This document shows, piece by piece, positions 49,997 to 57,315 of a stretch of DNA of 64,000 bases (positions are counted from its first letter, which is position 1; each line of letters begins with the position of its first letter). The DNA lies in the NCBI GenBank assembly GCA_017399105.1, contig JAFQEJ010000009.1, positions 1 through 64,000 of the forward strand. The letters run 5' to 3'. Below the pieces are notes generated by a model, which searched no databases, was not told where the DNA came from, and saw only the letters and a program-made list of their open reading frames with translations. A program made the position numbers and the translations under genes. This DNA is from Clostridia bacterium (GTDB taxonomy: Bacteria > Bacillota > Clostridia > Oscillospirales > CAG-272).

Positions 49997-52756
49997 CACC
50001 ATCTCCATGTATTCCTGCTTGGAGATGAGCACCTTGCGGGGTTTCTGACCTTCGGGAGCGCTGACGATGCCCATTTCTTCCATGCGGTCGATGAGCTTGG
50101 CGGCGCGGCCGTAGCCTAACTGCAGACGGCGCTGAATGAGTGAGGTGGAGATTTTGCCCGATTCCACCGCAAGCTCGATAGCGGGCTTAAGCATGGAGTC
50201 GCCCTCGAAGTCACTGTCGTCATCGGCTGCATCATCGAAGCTGCCTCCACCCTTCTTGGGCTTGTCACAGCGGGCGGCTTCGCGCTCGATGCCTGCCATG
50301 ACGTCGGTATCGTATTCACCCTCGCCGGTCTGGCGCTTGATGAAGTCGCAGACCGCCTCCACCTCCTGCTCGGTGACAAATGCGCCCTGTACACGGAGCG
50401 GCTTCGCCATGCCCACCGGAGCAAAGAGCATATCGCCCCGTCCGATAAGACGCTCGGCACCGCCCATGCCGAGGATGGTATTGGAGTCGATCTGCGAGGA
50501 GACGGTAAAGGCGATACGCGAGGGGATGTTCGCCTTGATCAGACCTGTGATAACGCTGACCTGAGGACGCTGAGTACCGATGATGAGATGCATCCCGGCA
50601 GCTCTCGCCTTCTGTGCGATGCGGCAGACCGAATCCTCTACGTCATCGGGCGCGGTCATCATCAGGTCGGCAAACTCGTCGATGACAATGACGATCTGGG
50701 GAAGCTGCTCCTTGTCGGGATCGTCTGCGATGGCGGCATTGTAGCTCTTGAGATCGCGCACGCCTTCTCCCTCGATCAGCTCATAGCGGCGCTCCATCTC
50801 GGTCACCGCCCAATGAAGTGCACCTGCCGCCTTCTTCGGCTCACTGACCACAGGGACAAGCAGGTGAGGCAGACCGTTGTATATATTCAGCTCGACCTTC
50901 TTCGGGTCGATGAGGATAAGCTTAACCTCGTCGGGAGTCGCCTTGAAGAGCAGGCTCATGAGAATGCAGTTAATGCAGACCGACTTACCCATACCGGTGG
51001 CACCTGCAATGAGAACGTGAGGCATCTTCGCAATGTCCATGAAGATAGGCTCTCCGGCAACGTCCATGCCCAGCGACACGCAGACCTTGCTCTGATTCTG
51101 CGCAAAGCGGGGATTTTCGAAGAGCTCACGCAGCCAGACGGTAGCCACCACCTTGTTGGGCACCTCAATGCCGACAGCGGCTTTGCCCGGGATGGGAGCC
51201 TCAATACGAACGCCCGAGGTAGCAAGATTCAGGGCGATATCGTCCACAAGATTGACAATCGAGCGCACCTTGACACCCTCCTCAGGGGCAAGCTCATAGC
51301 GTGTGATGGTGGGACCGCGGGAGATATTCACGATGCGGGTACGCACCTTGAAGCTTCGCAGGGTTTCCACCAGCTTGGTGGCGTTTGCGTGCAGCTCCTC
51401 GCTGATATCGGTGTTGGAGGGCGGTCTCTCCAGCTTGAGCAGCGTCATGGGCGGAAGCTGATAGGGCTTGGGCGTCGGTGCCTCATTCTCCTCGGGAGTA
51501 TTGTCCGAGAGGGGAGCGGCAGAGGTCGCAGGGGTCTGGATGATTCTGCGCCGTTCAACCGTCAGCTCCAGCTCGGCAGTGGCTTCGGAGGGCTCGGTGT
51601 CCCCCTCATCGGTGAGGACAGCCGCCCCGTTATTTTCCTCGGGATCGGTGAAGATGCCCGCCAGATCGATTCTTCCGTCGGGGGTGCGCAGATTGCGCTC
51701 GGGCTTTAAAATCTCAAGATCCTCGGGAAGCTCTACCGGCTCGCTCTCCTTCGACTCTTCCACGCCCAGCGAGTCGTTCATGCTGCGGATGACCTCGTCA
51801 AAGACCCCCTCGTCCACGATGGTATCCTCCCGACCGCTCTGAGAAGCTTCCTCCTCTTCTGTGGGAGCTGACTCGGGGGCAAGCTGAGAGGGGGTGTCGT
51901 CGATGTTGTAGGGATTGTCGTCAATGGGCGGCTTTTCGTTCTCCAGCGCCACATTGGTGTTGAATTTGCCGTGCGTTTGTGAAGTGTTCTCCTCCTGCGG
52001 GATGACAGGCGGCTCGCGGAATACCTTCGGCTTCTGTTTGGGTGAGGATGCCTCGGCTTCGCGGCGTGCGGCATTCTCCTCGCGCTTTTTATGGAAATAG
52101 TATTGGATGTAGATGCGCAGGGTATGCGGCGTCAGTCCGAAGAGGAAGAGCATGAATACCACCAGCGCCGTGATGCCGATAATCAGCGTGCCCGCCTTGC
52201 CGAAGCCGCGAAGCAGAAGTCCGCCGATCACGCCGCCGATTACGCCGCCGCCGAGGAAGTGCTGTCCGTTCTCCCAGAGCGCCTTTGCCACAAGCGAATC
52301 ACCGCCGCCGGTAAAGACATGCAGCAGCACCGAAATCAGCACCAGACAGATGAAGGCAAAGAGCAGCTTCCAGCGTCGGATGCCCTCGATCGTGTCCTTT
52401 TTCCAGAAAAATGCCGCTACCAGAATGAAGAGCGGCACAGCACAGGCTCCCCCTGCAAACAGTCCGTAGAGCGTCGAGCGCAGGAAGCCTCCGATCACGC
52501 CGGTCGCCCCGGTCATCAGAAAGCAGACCGCAATAAAGAGCGCCGCAATCACCAGCAGATAGGGAATAATCTGATTGGCAATCGAATCGGGATTTACCTC
52601 GCGCACAGGTGCACTCTTAGCCGCAGCTTCCGCCTTAGCCTTTGCCGCCGTCTTCTTCGCAGCCGCAGATTTTGCATCTGCAGCTTTCGCGGCAGTTTTC
52701 TTCTTCGCGCCGGATGTAGTCTTCGCGGCGGTAGATTTTTTCTTTGTATCCGGCAT
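49976..52756 (-). CDS. ftsK: DNA translocase FtsK/SpoIIIE
   Basis: A 926-residue DNA pump that clears chromosomes from the division or sporulation septum. The start is an alanine/lysine-rich tail (about 1-45), followed by four membrane helices (about 60-215). A long acidic, disordered linker leads to about 480. The motor domain has Walker A GATGMGKSVCIN and Walker B IVIVIDEFADLMM, and the gamma winged helix recognises DNA (ISTSLIQRRLQLGYGRAAKLIDRME). ATG 52756 has AAGGAAG upstream; ATG 52777 is also possible. The stop codon lies in the first unit of a 49-bp tandem array, and structured repeats flank the gene on both sides. Confidence 0.96.
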   Translation of the reverse strand: MPDTKKKSTAAKTTSGAKKKTAAKAADAKSAAAKKTAAKAKAEAAAKSAPVREVNPDSIANQIIPYLLVIAALFIAVCFLMTGATGVIGGFLRSTLYGLFAGGACAVPLFILVAAFFWKKDTIEGIRRWKLLFAFICLVLISVLLHVFTGGGDSLVAKALWENGQHFLGGGVIGGVIGGLLLRGFGKAGTLIIGITALVVFMLFLFGLTPHTLRIYIQYYFHKKREENAARREAEASSPKQKPKVFREPPVIPQEENTSQTHGKFNTNVALENEKPPIDDNPYNIDDTPSQLAPESAPTEEEEASQSGREDTIVDEGVFDEVIRSMNDSLGVEESKESEPVELPEDLEILKPERNLRTPDGRIDLAGIFTDPEENNGAAVLTDEGDTEPSEATAELELTVERRRIIQTPATSAAPLSDNTPEENEAPTPKPYQLPPMTLLKLERPPSNTDISEELHANATKLVETLRSFKVRTRIVNISRGPTITRYELAPEEGVKVRSIVNLVDDIALNLATSGVRIEAPIPGKAAVGIEVPNKVVATVWLRELFENPRFAQNQSKVCVSLGMDVAGEPIFMDIAKMPHVLIAGATGMGKSVCINCILMSLLFKATPDEVKLILIDPKKVELNIYNGLPHLLVPVVSEPKKAAGALHWAVTEMERRYELIEGEGVRDLKSYNAAIADDPDKEQLPQIVIVIDEFADLMMTAPDDVEDSVCRIAQKARAAGMHLIIGTQRPQVSVITGLIKANIPSRIAFTVSSQIDSNTILGMGGAERLIGRGDMLFAPVGMAKPLRVQGAFVTEQEVEAVCDFIKRQTGEGEYDTDVMAGIEREAARCDKPKKGGGSFDDAADDDSDFEGDSMLKPAIELAVESGKISTSLIQRRLQLGYGRAAKLIDRMEEMGIVSAPEGQKPRKVLISKQEYMEMVLRNDDI

Positions 52757-52830
52757 AATAAACTTCCTTTCTGTCATTTTCCCCACTCCGTTTCGACGCA
52801 ATGCGTTTCAAACGCCAAGCCAGGGAAGAT

Positions 52831-52982
52831 AGGGAGAGCGCGAGGGGGAAAGGAAACTTCGGCAATGCCAAACAATGCATGTCAGCTTGGTATTGGAAAA
52901 ACCGTTGGTTTTTTCAGAAGTGAGCCACAGGCTCACTTTGGAGATCGGTTTCTTTCCCTCTCGCACGGCAACGAAGTTGCCG
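52831..52982 (-). repeat. Structured repeat element, right copy
   Basis: Reverse-strand copy of the element at 49492-49643. Its hairpins read GGCAAC-TTC-GTTGCC, GTGAGCC-TGT-GGCTCAC and AAAAACC-AAC-GGTTTTT in the matching orientation. Stem pairs C-G and A-T of the left copy are replaced by T-A and G-C here. It occupies the gap between ftsK and uppP and covers most of the ftsK upstream region. Confidence 0.8.
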
Positions 52983-53030
52983 CTATCAAACGCTTATAAC
53001 TGTCTGAACACTCAACAGTATATCTTCAAA

Positions 53031-53858
53031 TTAACCAAAAATAATCGCAATCAACCCTACTGCCACACAGTAGTAAGAGAAAAATCTGAAATTACTCTTC
53101 TTCGAAATCAAAATCAGCAGCTTCATCGCCAGCACACCCGACAGAGCCGCTGCCAGCATTCCAAGCAAATACGCCGGAATGTCTGCCGCCGCAATCGGCG
53201 ATGCGATCATATCGGGCACCTGCATGATGTTCGCACCCAGTATCGCCGGAATCGAGAGAATAAAGGAAAACTTCACCGCAAACTCCCTCGAAAATCCGCA
53301 GAGCAGACCGCCTGTAATCGTCGACCCCGACCTCGAAAGCCCGGGGACGATGGCACAGAGCTGACAAAGCCCCACCGCCAGCGCAGATCTCGGCTTTGCC
53401 GTAGCCGCTGTGTCATTGCCCCTGGCAAGCTTATCCGAAATGAAGAGCACCACCGCATTGAACAGCAGAATCGCACCGATGATCTTGGTGTTTGACGCGA
53501 TAAACTCCACTCTGTCCTGTAAAAAGATCGCAGCAGCAAGGGGCAGTGTCGCAATAATCACCATCATGCACATCCGCTCGTCGGCAGTGTATGCATCCGG
53601 CTTGAAATTCCCCCTGAAAAGCTTTCCAACCATGCGGAAGAATGCGGGAATCAGCGGAAAAATATCCCGCCAATATACAATAAATACCGCAATCAGCGTC
53701 GCCAGATGGAGAAGAATATCAAAGGTCATTCCGAAAGCCTCGGGATTCTCCATCCCGAAGAGATTCTGTGCAATGTTCAGATGTCCCGAGCTTGACACCG
53801 GCAGAAATTCGGTGACGCCCTGTATGATTCCGTAAAAAATCGCCAATACTATCGACAC
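53031..53858 (-). CDS. uppP: Undecaprenyl-diphosphatase
   Basis: A 275-residue membrane enzyme that regenerates the lipid carrier for peptidoglycan and confers bacitracin tolerance. It has eight predicted helices. The motifs are GVTEFLPVSSSGHL near residues 14-27 (catalytic glutamate, serines and histidine) and PGLSRSGSTITGGLLCG in the second half. I set the start at GTG 53858, seven bases after AGGAG; the longer GTG at 53879 lies before that ribosome site. It has its own promoter at 53898-53926. Confidence 0.95.
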   Translation of the reverse strand: MSIVLAIFYGIIQGVTEFLPVSSSGHLNIAQNLFGMENPEAFGMTFDILLHLATLIAVFIVYWRDIFPLIPAFFRMVGKLFRGNFKPDAYTADERMCMMVIIATLPLAAAIFLQDRVEFIASNTKIIGAILLFNAVVLFISDKLARGNDTAATAKPRSALAVGLCQLCAIVPGLSRSGSTITGGLLCGFSREFAVKFSFILSIPAILGANIMQVPDMIASPIAAADIPAYLLGMLAAALSGVLAMKLLILISKKSNFRFFSYYCVAVGLIAIIFG

Positions 53859-53897
53859 GGTTTTGCTCCTCTCAGTCACTAAGGCATAACTGATTAT

Positions 53898-53926
53898 ATA
53901 ATACCAGAAACGGCGCGAAATTACAA
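53898..53926 (-). promoter_or_regulatory. Promoter of uppP
   Basis: Minus-strand TTGTAA and TATTAT with a 17-base spacer, 40 bases upstream of GTG 53858. Confidence 0.55.
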
Positions 53927-53971
53927 GCCTTAGGATGTAAATTTAAGAAGGATTTATATAAAGATAATAAA

Positions 53972-54346
53972 ATGTTCTTCCGATTCGACAAATTCACCCT
54001 GCTTTTGATGCTCACCGGTCTTGCCGCAGGGCTTGTAAATGGTCTGCTCGGCACCGGCGGCGGCATTCTCGTGGTGCTCATGCTGGGATATCTCTACCCA
54101 AAGCTCCCCCCAAAGGATCGCTTTGCCTGTGCCCTGACCGTCATGCTCCCGACCTCTCTTGTCTCGGTCTTCTTCTGGGCAAAGGAGCTGCCCGAACTGC
54201 CCCTCATCCTGCGCTATGTGATCCCGGCGGCGGCAGGAGGTCTGCTAGGAGGATTTCTGCTCGATAAAATCAAAACAAAATGGCTTGCGAAGCTCTTCGC
54301 GCTCCTCACAATATATGCGGGCGCGGTGATGCTCATTCGCGCGTGA
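53972..54346 (+). CDS. TSUP-family membrane protein, half-size (N-type)
   Basis: A 124-residue membrane protein with four helices. The glycine-rich TSUP (TauE/SafE) entry is TGLAAGLVNGLLGTGGGILVVLML near residues 13-36. Most TSUP proteins are 240-270 residues with two such halves. Here each half is a separate gene, the second starting nine bases after this stop (54356). They probably form a heterodimer that exports or imports a sulfur-containing anion or organic acid. Confidence 0.85.
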   Translation: MFFRFDKFTLLLMLTGLAAGLVNGLLGTGGGILVVLMLGYLYPKLPPKDRFACALTVMLPTSLVSVFFWAKELPELPLILRYVIPAAAGGLLGGFLLDKIKTKWLAKLFALLTIYAGAVMLIRA

Positions 54347-54355
54347 GGTGATCCT

Positions 54356-54721
54356 ATGGAGCTGATTTTTGATATCATCGCATCGATTACAGCGGCATCG
54401 CTCTGCGGCATGGGAGTGGGCGGCGGCGGACTGCTTGTCATCTGGCTCACCCTGGTGCGGGGGCTTGAGCAGCACATGTCCCAGTCGCTCAATCTGCTTT
54501 TCTTCATCGCGGCAGCGGCATCCTCCATGGTTATTCACCTGCGAAACCGCAGCCTTGATCTGCGCGTCACATGCAAGCTGGCACTTCCCGCTCTGATCGG
54601 CACGATGGCGGGGAGCATAATCGCAATGCATCTCTCGGCCCCTCTTCTGCGGCGGATTTTCGGCGGACTGCTGGTACTGAGCGGAATCAGGACGATGAGG
54701 AAGAGGGAAGAGAGCGAATAA
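54356..54721 (+). CDS. TSUP-family membrane protein, half-size (second)
   Basis: A 121-residue membrane protein with the TSUP motif SLCGMGVGGGGLLVIWLTL and four helices. It is paired with the preceding half-size gene. The two share the fold but are clearly different in sequence, as the halves of full-length TSUP proteins are. Ribosome site GAGGTGATCC precedes ATG 54356. A repeated-family hairpin terminator directly follows the stop. The function of this pair is not known. Confidence 0.84.
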   Translation: MELIFDIIASITAASLCGMGVGGGGLLVIWLTLVRGLEQHMSQSLNLLFFIAAAASSMVIHLRNRSLDLRVTCKLALPALIGTMAGSIIAMHLSAPLLRRIFGGLLVLSGIRTMRKREESE

Positions 54722-54726
54722 ACAAA

Positions 54727-54762
54727 AAAGGGACTGTCGCATTTGCATGCGACAGTCCCTTT
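54727..54762. terminator. Terminator of the GGGACTGTCGCAT family
   Basis: The stem AAAGGGACTGTCGCAT/ATGCGACAGTCCCTTT with loop TTGC has poly-A on one side and T bases on the other. It lies between convergent genes and can act in both directions. Confidence 0.85.
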
Positions 54763-54794
54763 CAAAGAGGGTAAATGAAAAAGTACACTCGAGC

Positions 54795-55679
54795 TTATTT
54801 TTTTTTTTTGCTTGCGATCACAGCCCCTGCAGAAAGCGCAAGAATTGCCACCGCGGTAAGAATGCTCATATCAGCAGTAGCGGGAGCCGCAGGAGTGACA
54901 GGTGCAGTCGGTTCTGCTGCGGCGGGAATATCGGCTGCGGGTGCCTGTGTCGCGGGTGCTTCGGTTTCAACAACCAACTTGGCACCGAGAGTTACATAAT
55001 CGTATTTTTCGACATCCCAGGATGTGGGCTGAAGCGAGGATTCCATATAGTACACACCTGCATAGGTGGTAATATCGTCGTTACCGATATCATTGATCTG
55101 AAGCTGCAGGCCGATGGAATCACCTTCAGTCAGGGCAAACTTGTCCAGATCGATCATCATCTCGATGCTGTAGCCATCCGAATTTTTGCGGGCAGCATAT
55201 TCATCATAATACTTGCTTGCCGCGTCAACACCGTAGGCTTCGACTGCGCCGCCCTCTTCATAATAGCAGGGAAAGCCGGTATAATCCACGCGGTACTGCT
55301 TGACCAGATCGGTGTGCATGTTACCAAAGTCAAACATCATCTCAACAGAGTCGGTGAACCAGGGAGCGGTCATCTGGTTTTCGGTTGCTTCGAGAACCTC
55401 TGCATCCTTGACCTCGATATATACATACCATGCGCCCTCTGTCCAGAGCATATAGGCTACACCCGAGGTGTCGGTGCCGCCGAACTGCGGATGAGGCACG
55501 TTAATATTGACAGTCAATGCCTGACTATAAATATCATCCATCTCGCCATCGATCACAACAATACCTTTATCAATCATGGGAACCTCGCCGATCAGCGCGC
55601 CCTCCTCACCGGCAAAAACAGGCAGTGAAAGAGTCAGCAGCATCAGCAGGGCAGACATGAACAAAAGAACTTTTTTCAT
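54795..55679 (-). CDS. Surface protein with CBM9/DOMON-like sugar-binding domain
   Basis: A 294-residue exported protein. The signal peptide is residues 1-23 (cleavage after VFA). The carbohydrate-binding module of family 9 type spans about 35-225: VIDGEMDDIYSQA at the start, a central WTDSVEMMFDFGN-like strand written as APWFTDSVEMMFDFGNM, and GYSIEMMIDLDKFAL. A proline/alanine/threonine linker follows. The C-terminus has one membrane helix and KKKK, without a canonical LPXTG motif, so anchoring is either by this helix or by an unusual sortase signal. Promoter TTGACA-N16-TATAAT lies upstream. Confidence 0.86.
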   Translation of the reverse strand: MKKVLLFMSALLMLLTLSLPVFAGEEGALIGEVPMIDKGIVVIDGEMDDIYSQALTVNINVPHPQFGGTDTSGVAYMLWTEGAWYVYIEVKDAEVLEATENQMTAPWFTDSVEMMFDFGNMHTDLVKQYRVDYTGFPCYYEEGGAVEAYGVDAASKYYDEYAARKNSDGYSIEMMIDLDKFALTEGDSIGLQLQINDIGNDDITTYAGVYYMESSLQPTSWDVEKYDYVTLGAKLVVETEAPATQAPAADIPAAAEPTAPVTPAAPATADMSILTAVAILALSAGAVIASKKKK

Positions 55680-55742
55680 AAAAATCGATTCCTCCTGTTA
55701 AATTACAGATTTATTTTTGTATACAAGAAGCTTCTTGGTTCT

Positions 55743-55770
55743 ATTATATCAAATTGTTACAAAATGTCAA
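55743..55770 (-). promoter_or_regulatory. Promoter of CBM9-like surface protein
   Basis: Minus-strand TTGACA and TATAAT with a 16-base spacer, about 65 bases upstream of the ATG at 55679. Confidence 0.7.
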
Positions 55771-55825
55771 CCGTAGTTTGTTTTCGCATTATATACAGAT
55801 TATCCAAAAAATCGTTACATACAAA

Positions 55826-55861
55826 AAAGGGGCTGTCGCATGCAAATGCGACAGTCCCTTT
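55826..55861 (-). terminator. Terminator of the GGGACTGTCGCAT family
   Basis: The stem GGGGCTGTCGCAT/ATGCGACAGTCCC (one G-T pair) closes on GCAA with A and T tracts. It ends the membrane protein gene at 55865 on the minus strand. Confidence 0.85.
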
Positions 55862-55864
55862 ATC

Positions 55865-56602
55865 CTATTTTGTTTCATCCTTCACCAGCACCATCAGCAC
55901 CAACGCCGTAATCGCATAGCCGGCGAGCAGATAGATCACCGCCATCATGTATGGCTCCAGCAGATAGATCAGCTCGGTGCGGTTGATAGGTGCGCCGTAC
56001 TCGAGAAGCAGAGGAAGTGTCACGGTCAGCTCGCGGATCACCGTGGTCACAAAAACCAGCAGTGTCGCCGCAATACCGGCAAGATTGGCTGGATTGTCCC
56101 GACGGAATACAGCGCCGCGGGAAGCGATATCGAGGCTGCCCTTTTTCTCAGCGTGATCGCGCAGCAGCCTTGTCAGCAGAATGACACCGACCGTAATTGC
56201 CGCATCCACGAATATGCCCGAGAAGGCATAGGCGGTAAAATAGCCTGCGGTCAGGGTGGGATTGGTCTGCAGCTGATACTGCCAGAAGGCGGCAAGCAGA
56301 GCGGCGGTAACCTCGCAGAGCGCGAAGATGATCAGCGTCGCGGTGATGCACTTCTTTTTTCTTTCAAAGACCGCCGTGATCAGACAGCCGAGGGCTGTGA
56401 AGAGCGCCACGCAGGAGATAAAATCCGACACGCCGCTGAGGGCAGCATATTCGCTCTCCAAAAGCACATCGCCCTCGATGTAAACGGTGATGGGCTGCAA
56501 AATACCGCTTCTCAGCAGGGTAGGCAGCAGGCAGAGCAGCAGCATCACGAGGACATAGCGCAGGGTGGGTCTTGATTTTTTGATGGGTGTGGTATGAGCC
56601 AT
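55865..56602 (-). CDS. Polytopic membrane protein of unknown function
   Basis: A 245-residue protein with six or seven predicted helices (for example YVLVMLLLCLLPTLLR, FISCVALFTALGCLITAVF, ATLIIFALCEVTAALLAAF, IFVDAAITVGVILLTRLL, MMAVIYLLAGYAITALVLMVLV). A short charged loop follows helix 4 (DHAEKKGSLDIASRGAVFRRDN). I do not recognise the family. Ribosome site GGAG precedes ATG 56602 (CCGGAGATCGAT). It is flanked by a surface protein and an Rrf2 regulator without evident functional link. Confidence 0.7.
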   Translation of the reverse strand: MAHTTPIKKSRPTLRYVLVMLLLCLLPTLLRSGILQPITVYIEGDVLLESEYAALSGVSDFISCVALFTALGCLITAVFERKKKCITATLIIFALCEVTAALLAAFWQYQLQTNPTLTAGYFTAYAFSGIFVDAAITVGVILLTRLLRDHAEKKGSLDIASRGAVFRRDNPANLAGIAATLLVFVTTVIRELTVTLPLLLEYGAPINRTELIYLLEPYMMAVIYLLAGYAITALVLMVLVKDETK

Positions 56603-56689
56603 ATCGATCTCCGGAAATTCAATGATATAAAAATTTTACCACAGCGGCAGAGCATTGTCAACGCCGCCGCCTAAAAAATCACACAGAAA

Positions 56690-57133
56690 TCACAAAGCCT
56701 GCCCCTCTTCCGCCTGTTTCTGTGCGGCAATCGCCTCGTCCACAAGATCGGCAAGGGTGCGCGAGTCCACATAGCCGTTGATCACATCGAAGTACCCCTG
56801 CCAGAATTTGCGTGTGGGGCAGACAATGCTCCGTCCGCAGCCGGGATTGCCCTCACGCAGACACTCAATGGGCGCAATGCTTCCCTCGGAGGCGCGGAGA
56901 ATGTCGCCGGCGGTGTATTCTTCGGGAGCGCGCGAAAGTCTGTAGCCCCCCGCATTGCCGCGGAGACTGTGCAGAAAGCCTGCTTTATTCATGAGCGAGA
57001 TGATCTGCTCGAGATATTTCATGGAAATTTCCTGCCTCTCTGCGATTTCGCGCAGGGTTACATAGCCGTCGCAGCTGTGAATGGCGAGATCGATCATGAC
57101 GCGCAGAGCGTAGCGTCCTTTTGTTGAAATCAT
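56690..57133 (-). CDS. Rrf2-family transcriptional regulator
   Basis: A 147-residue winged-helix regulator of the IscR/NsrR/CymR group. The HTH is ALRVMIDLAIHSCDGYVTLREIAERQEISMKYLEQI with the family ending FLHSLRGNAGGYRLSR. Cysteines 91, 99 and 105 in CLREGNPGCGRSIVC match the three cluster-binding cysteines, so it probably holds an iron-sulfur cluster and senses it. A direct repeat in its own promoter (TAGGAATG twice, nine bases apart, at 57163-57179) suggests self-control. No isc or suf operon is adjacent, which is unusual. Confidence 0.93.
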   Translation of the reverse strand: MISTKGRYALRVMIDLAIHSCDGYVTLREIAERQEISMKYLEQIISLMNKAGFLHSLRGNAGGYRLSRAPEEYTAGDILRASEGSIAPIECLREGNPGCGRSIVCPTRKFWQGYFDVINGYVDSRTLADLVDEAIAAQKQAEEGQAL

Positions 57134-57153
57134 GGAATCAACTCCTTTTCCCT

Positions 57154-57183
57154 ATTATACTATAGGAATGGTAGGAATGTCAA
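57154..57183 (-). promoter_or_regulatory. Rrf2 promoter with direct-repeat operator
   Basis: Minus-strand TTGACA and TATAAT with an 18-base spacer. The spacer holds two copies of CATTCCTA nine bases apart (in plus-strand reading TAGGAATG at 57163 and 57172). A site between -35 and -10 fits repression by the product. Confidence 0.65.
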
Positions 57184-57213
57184 GAGGAGGAAGAAAATTT
57201 TGTTGGGGAAGAG

Positions 57214-57285
57214 AAAAAGAGGACAGCCATCGCTATCCTCTCTTGATAAAGCAATCAGGGAGGCAAAACGCCTCCCTGATGAATT
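57214..57285 (-). terminator. Tandem hairpins after the solute-binding gene
   Basis: Two stems in series: ATCAGGGAGGC/GCCTCCCTGAT (57254-57280), then GAGGATAGC/GCTGTCCTC (57219-57240 region) followed by five T on the minus strand. The second matches the terminator at 44514-44546. Confidence 0.85.
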
Positions 57286-57315
57286 CGGTTCATATTAAAT
57301 TCAAGCTGCCGCCGA

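Noticed and set aside
49492..52982. ftsK and its flanking inverted repeats as a composite transposon
   Set aside because: There is no transposase, no target duplication was seen, and ftsK is a core gene. The elements are better seen as independent intergenic repeats.
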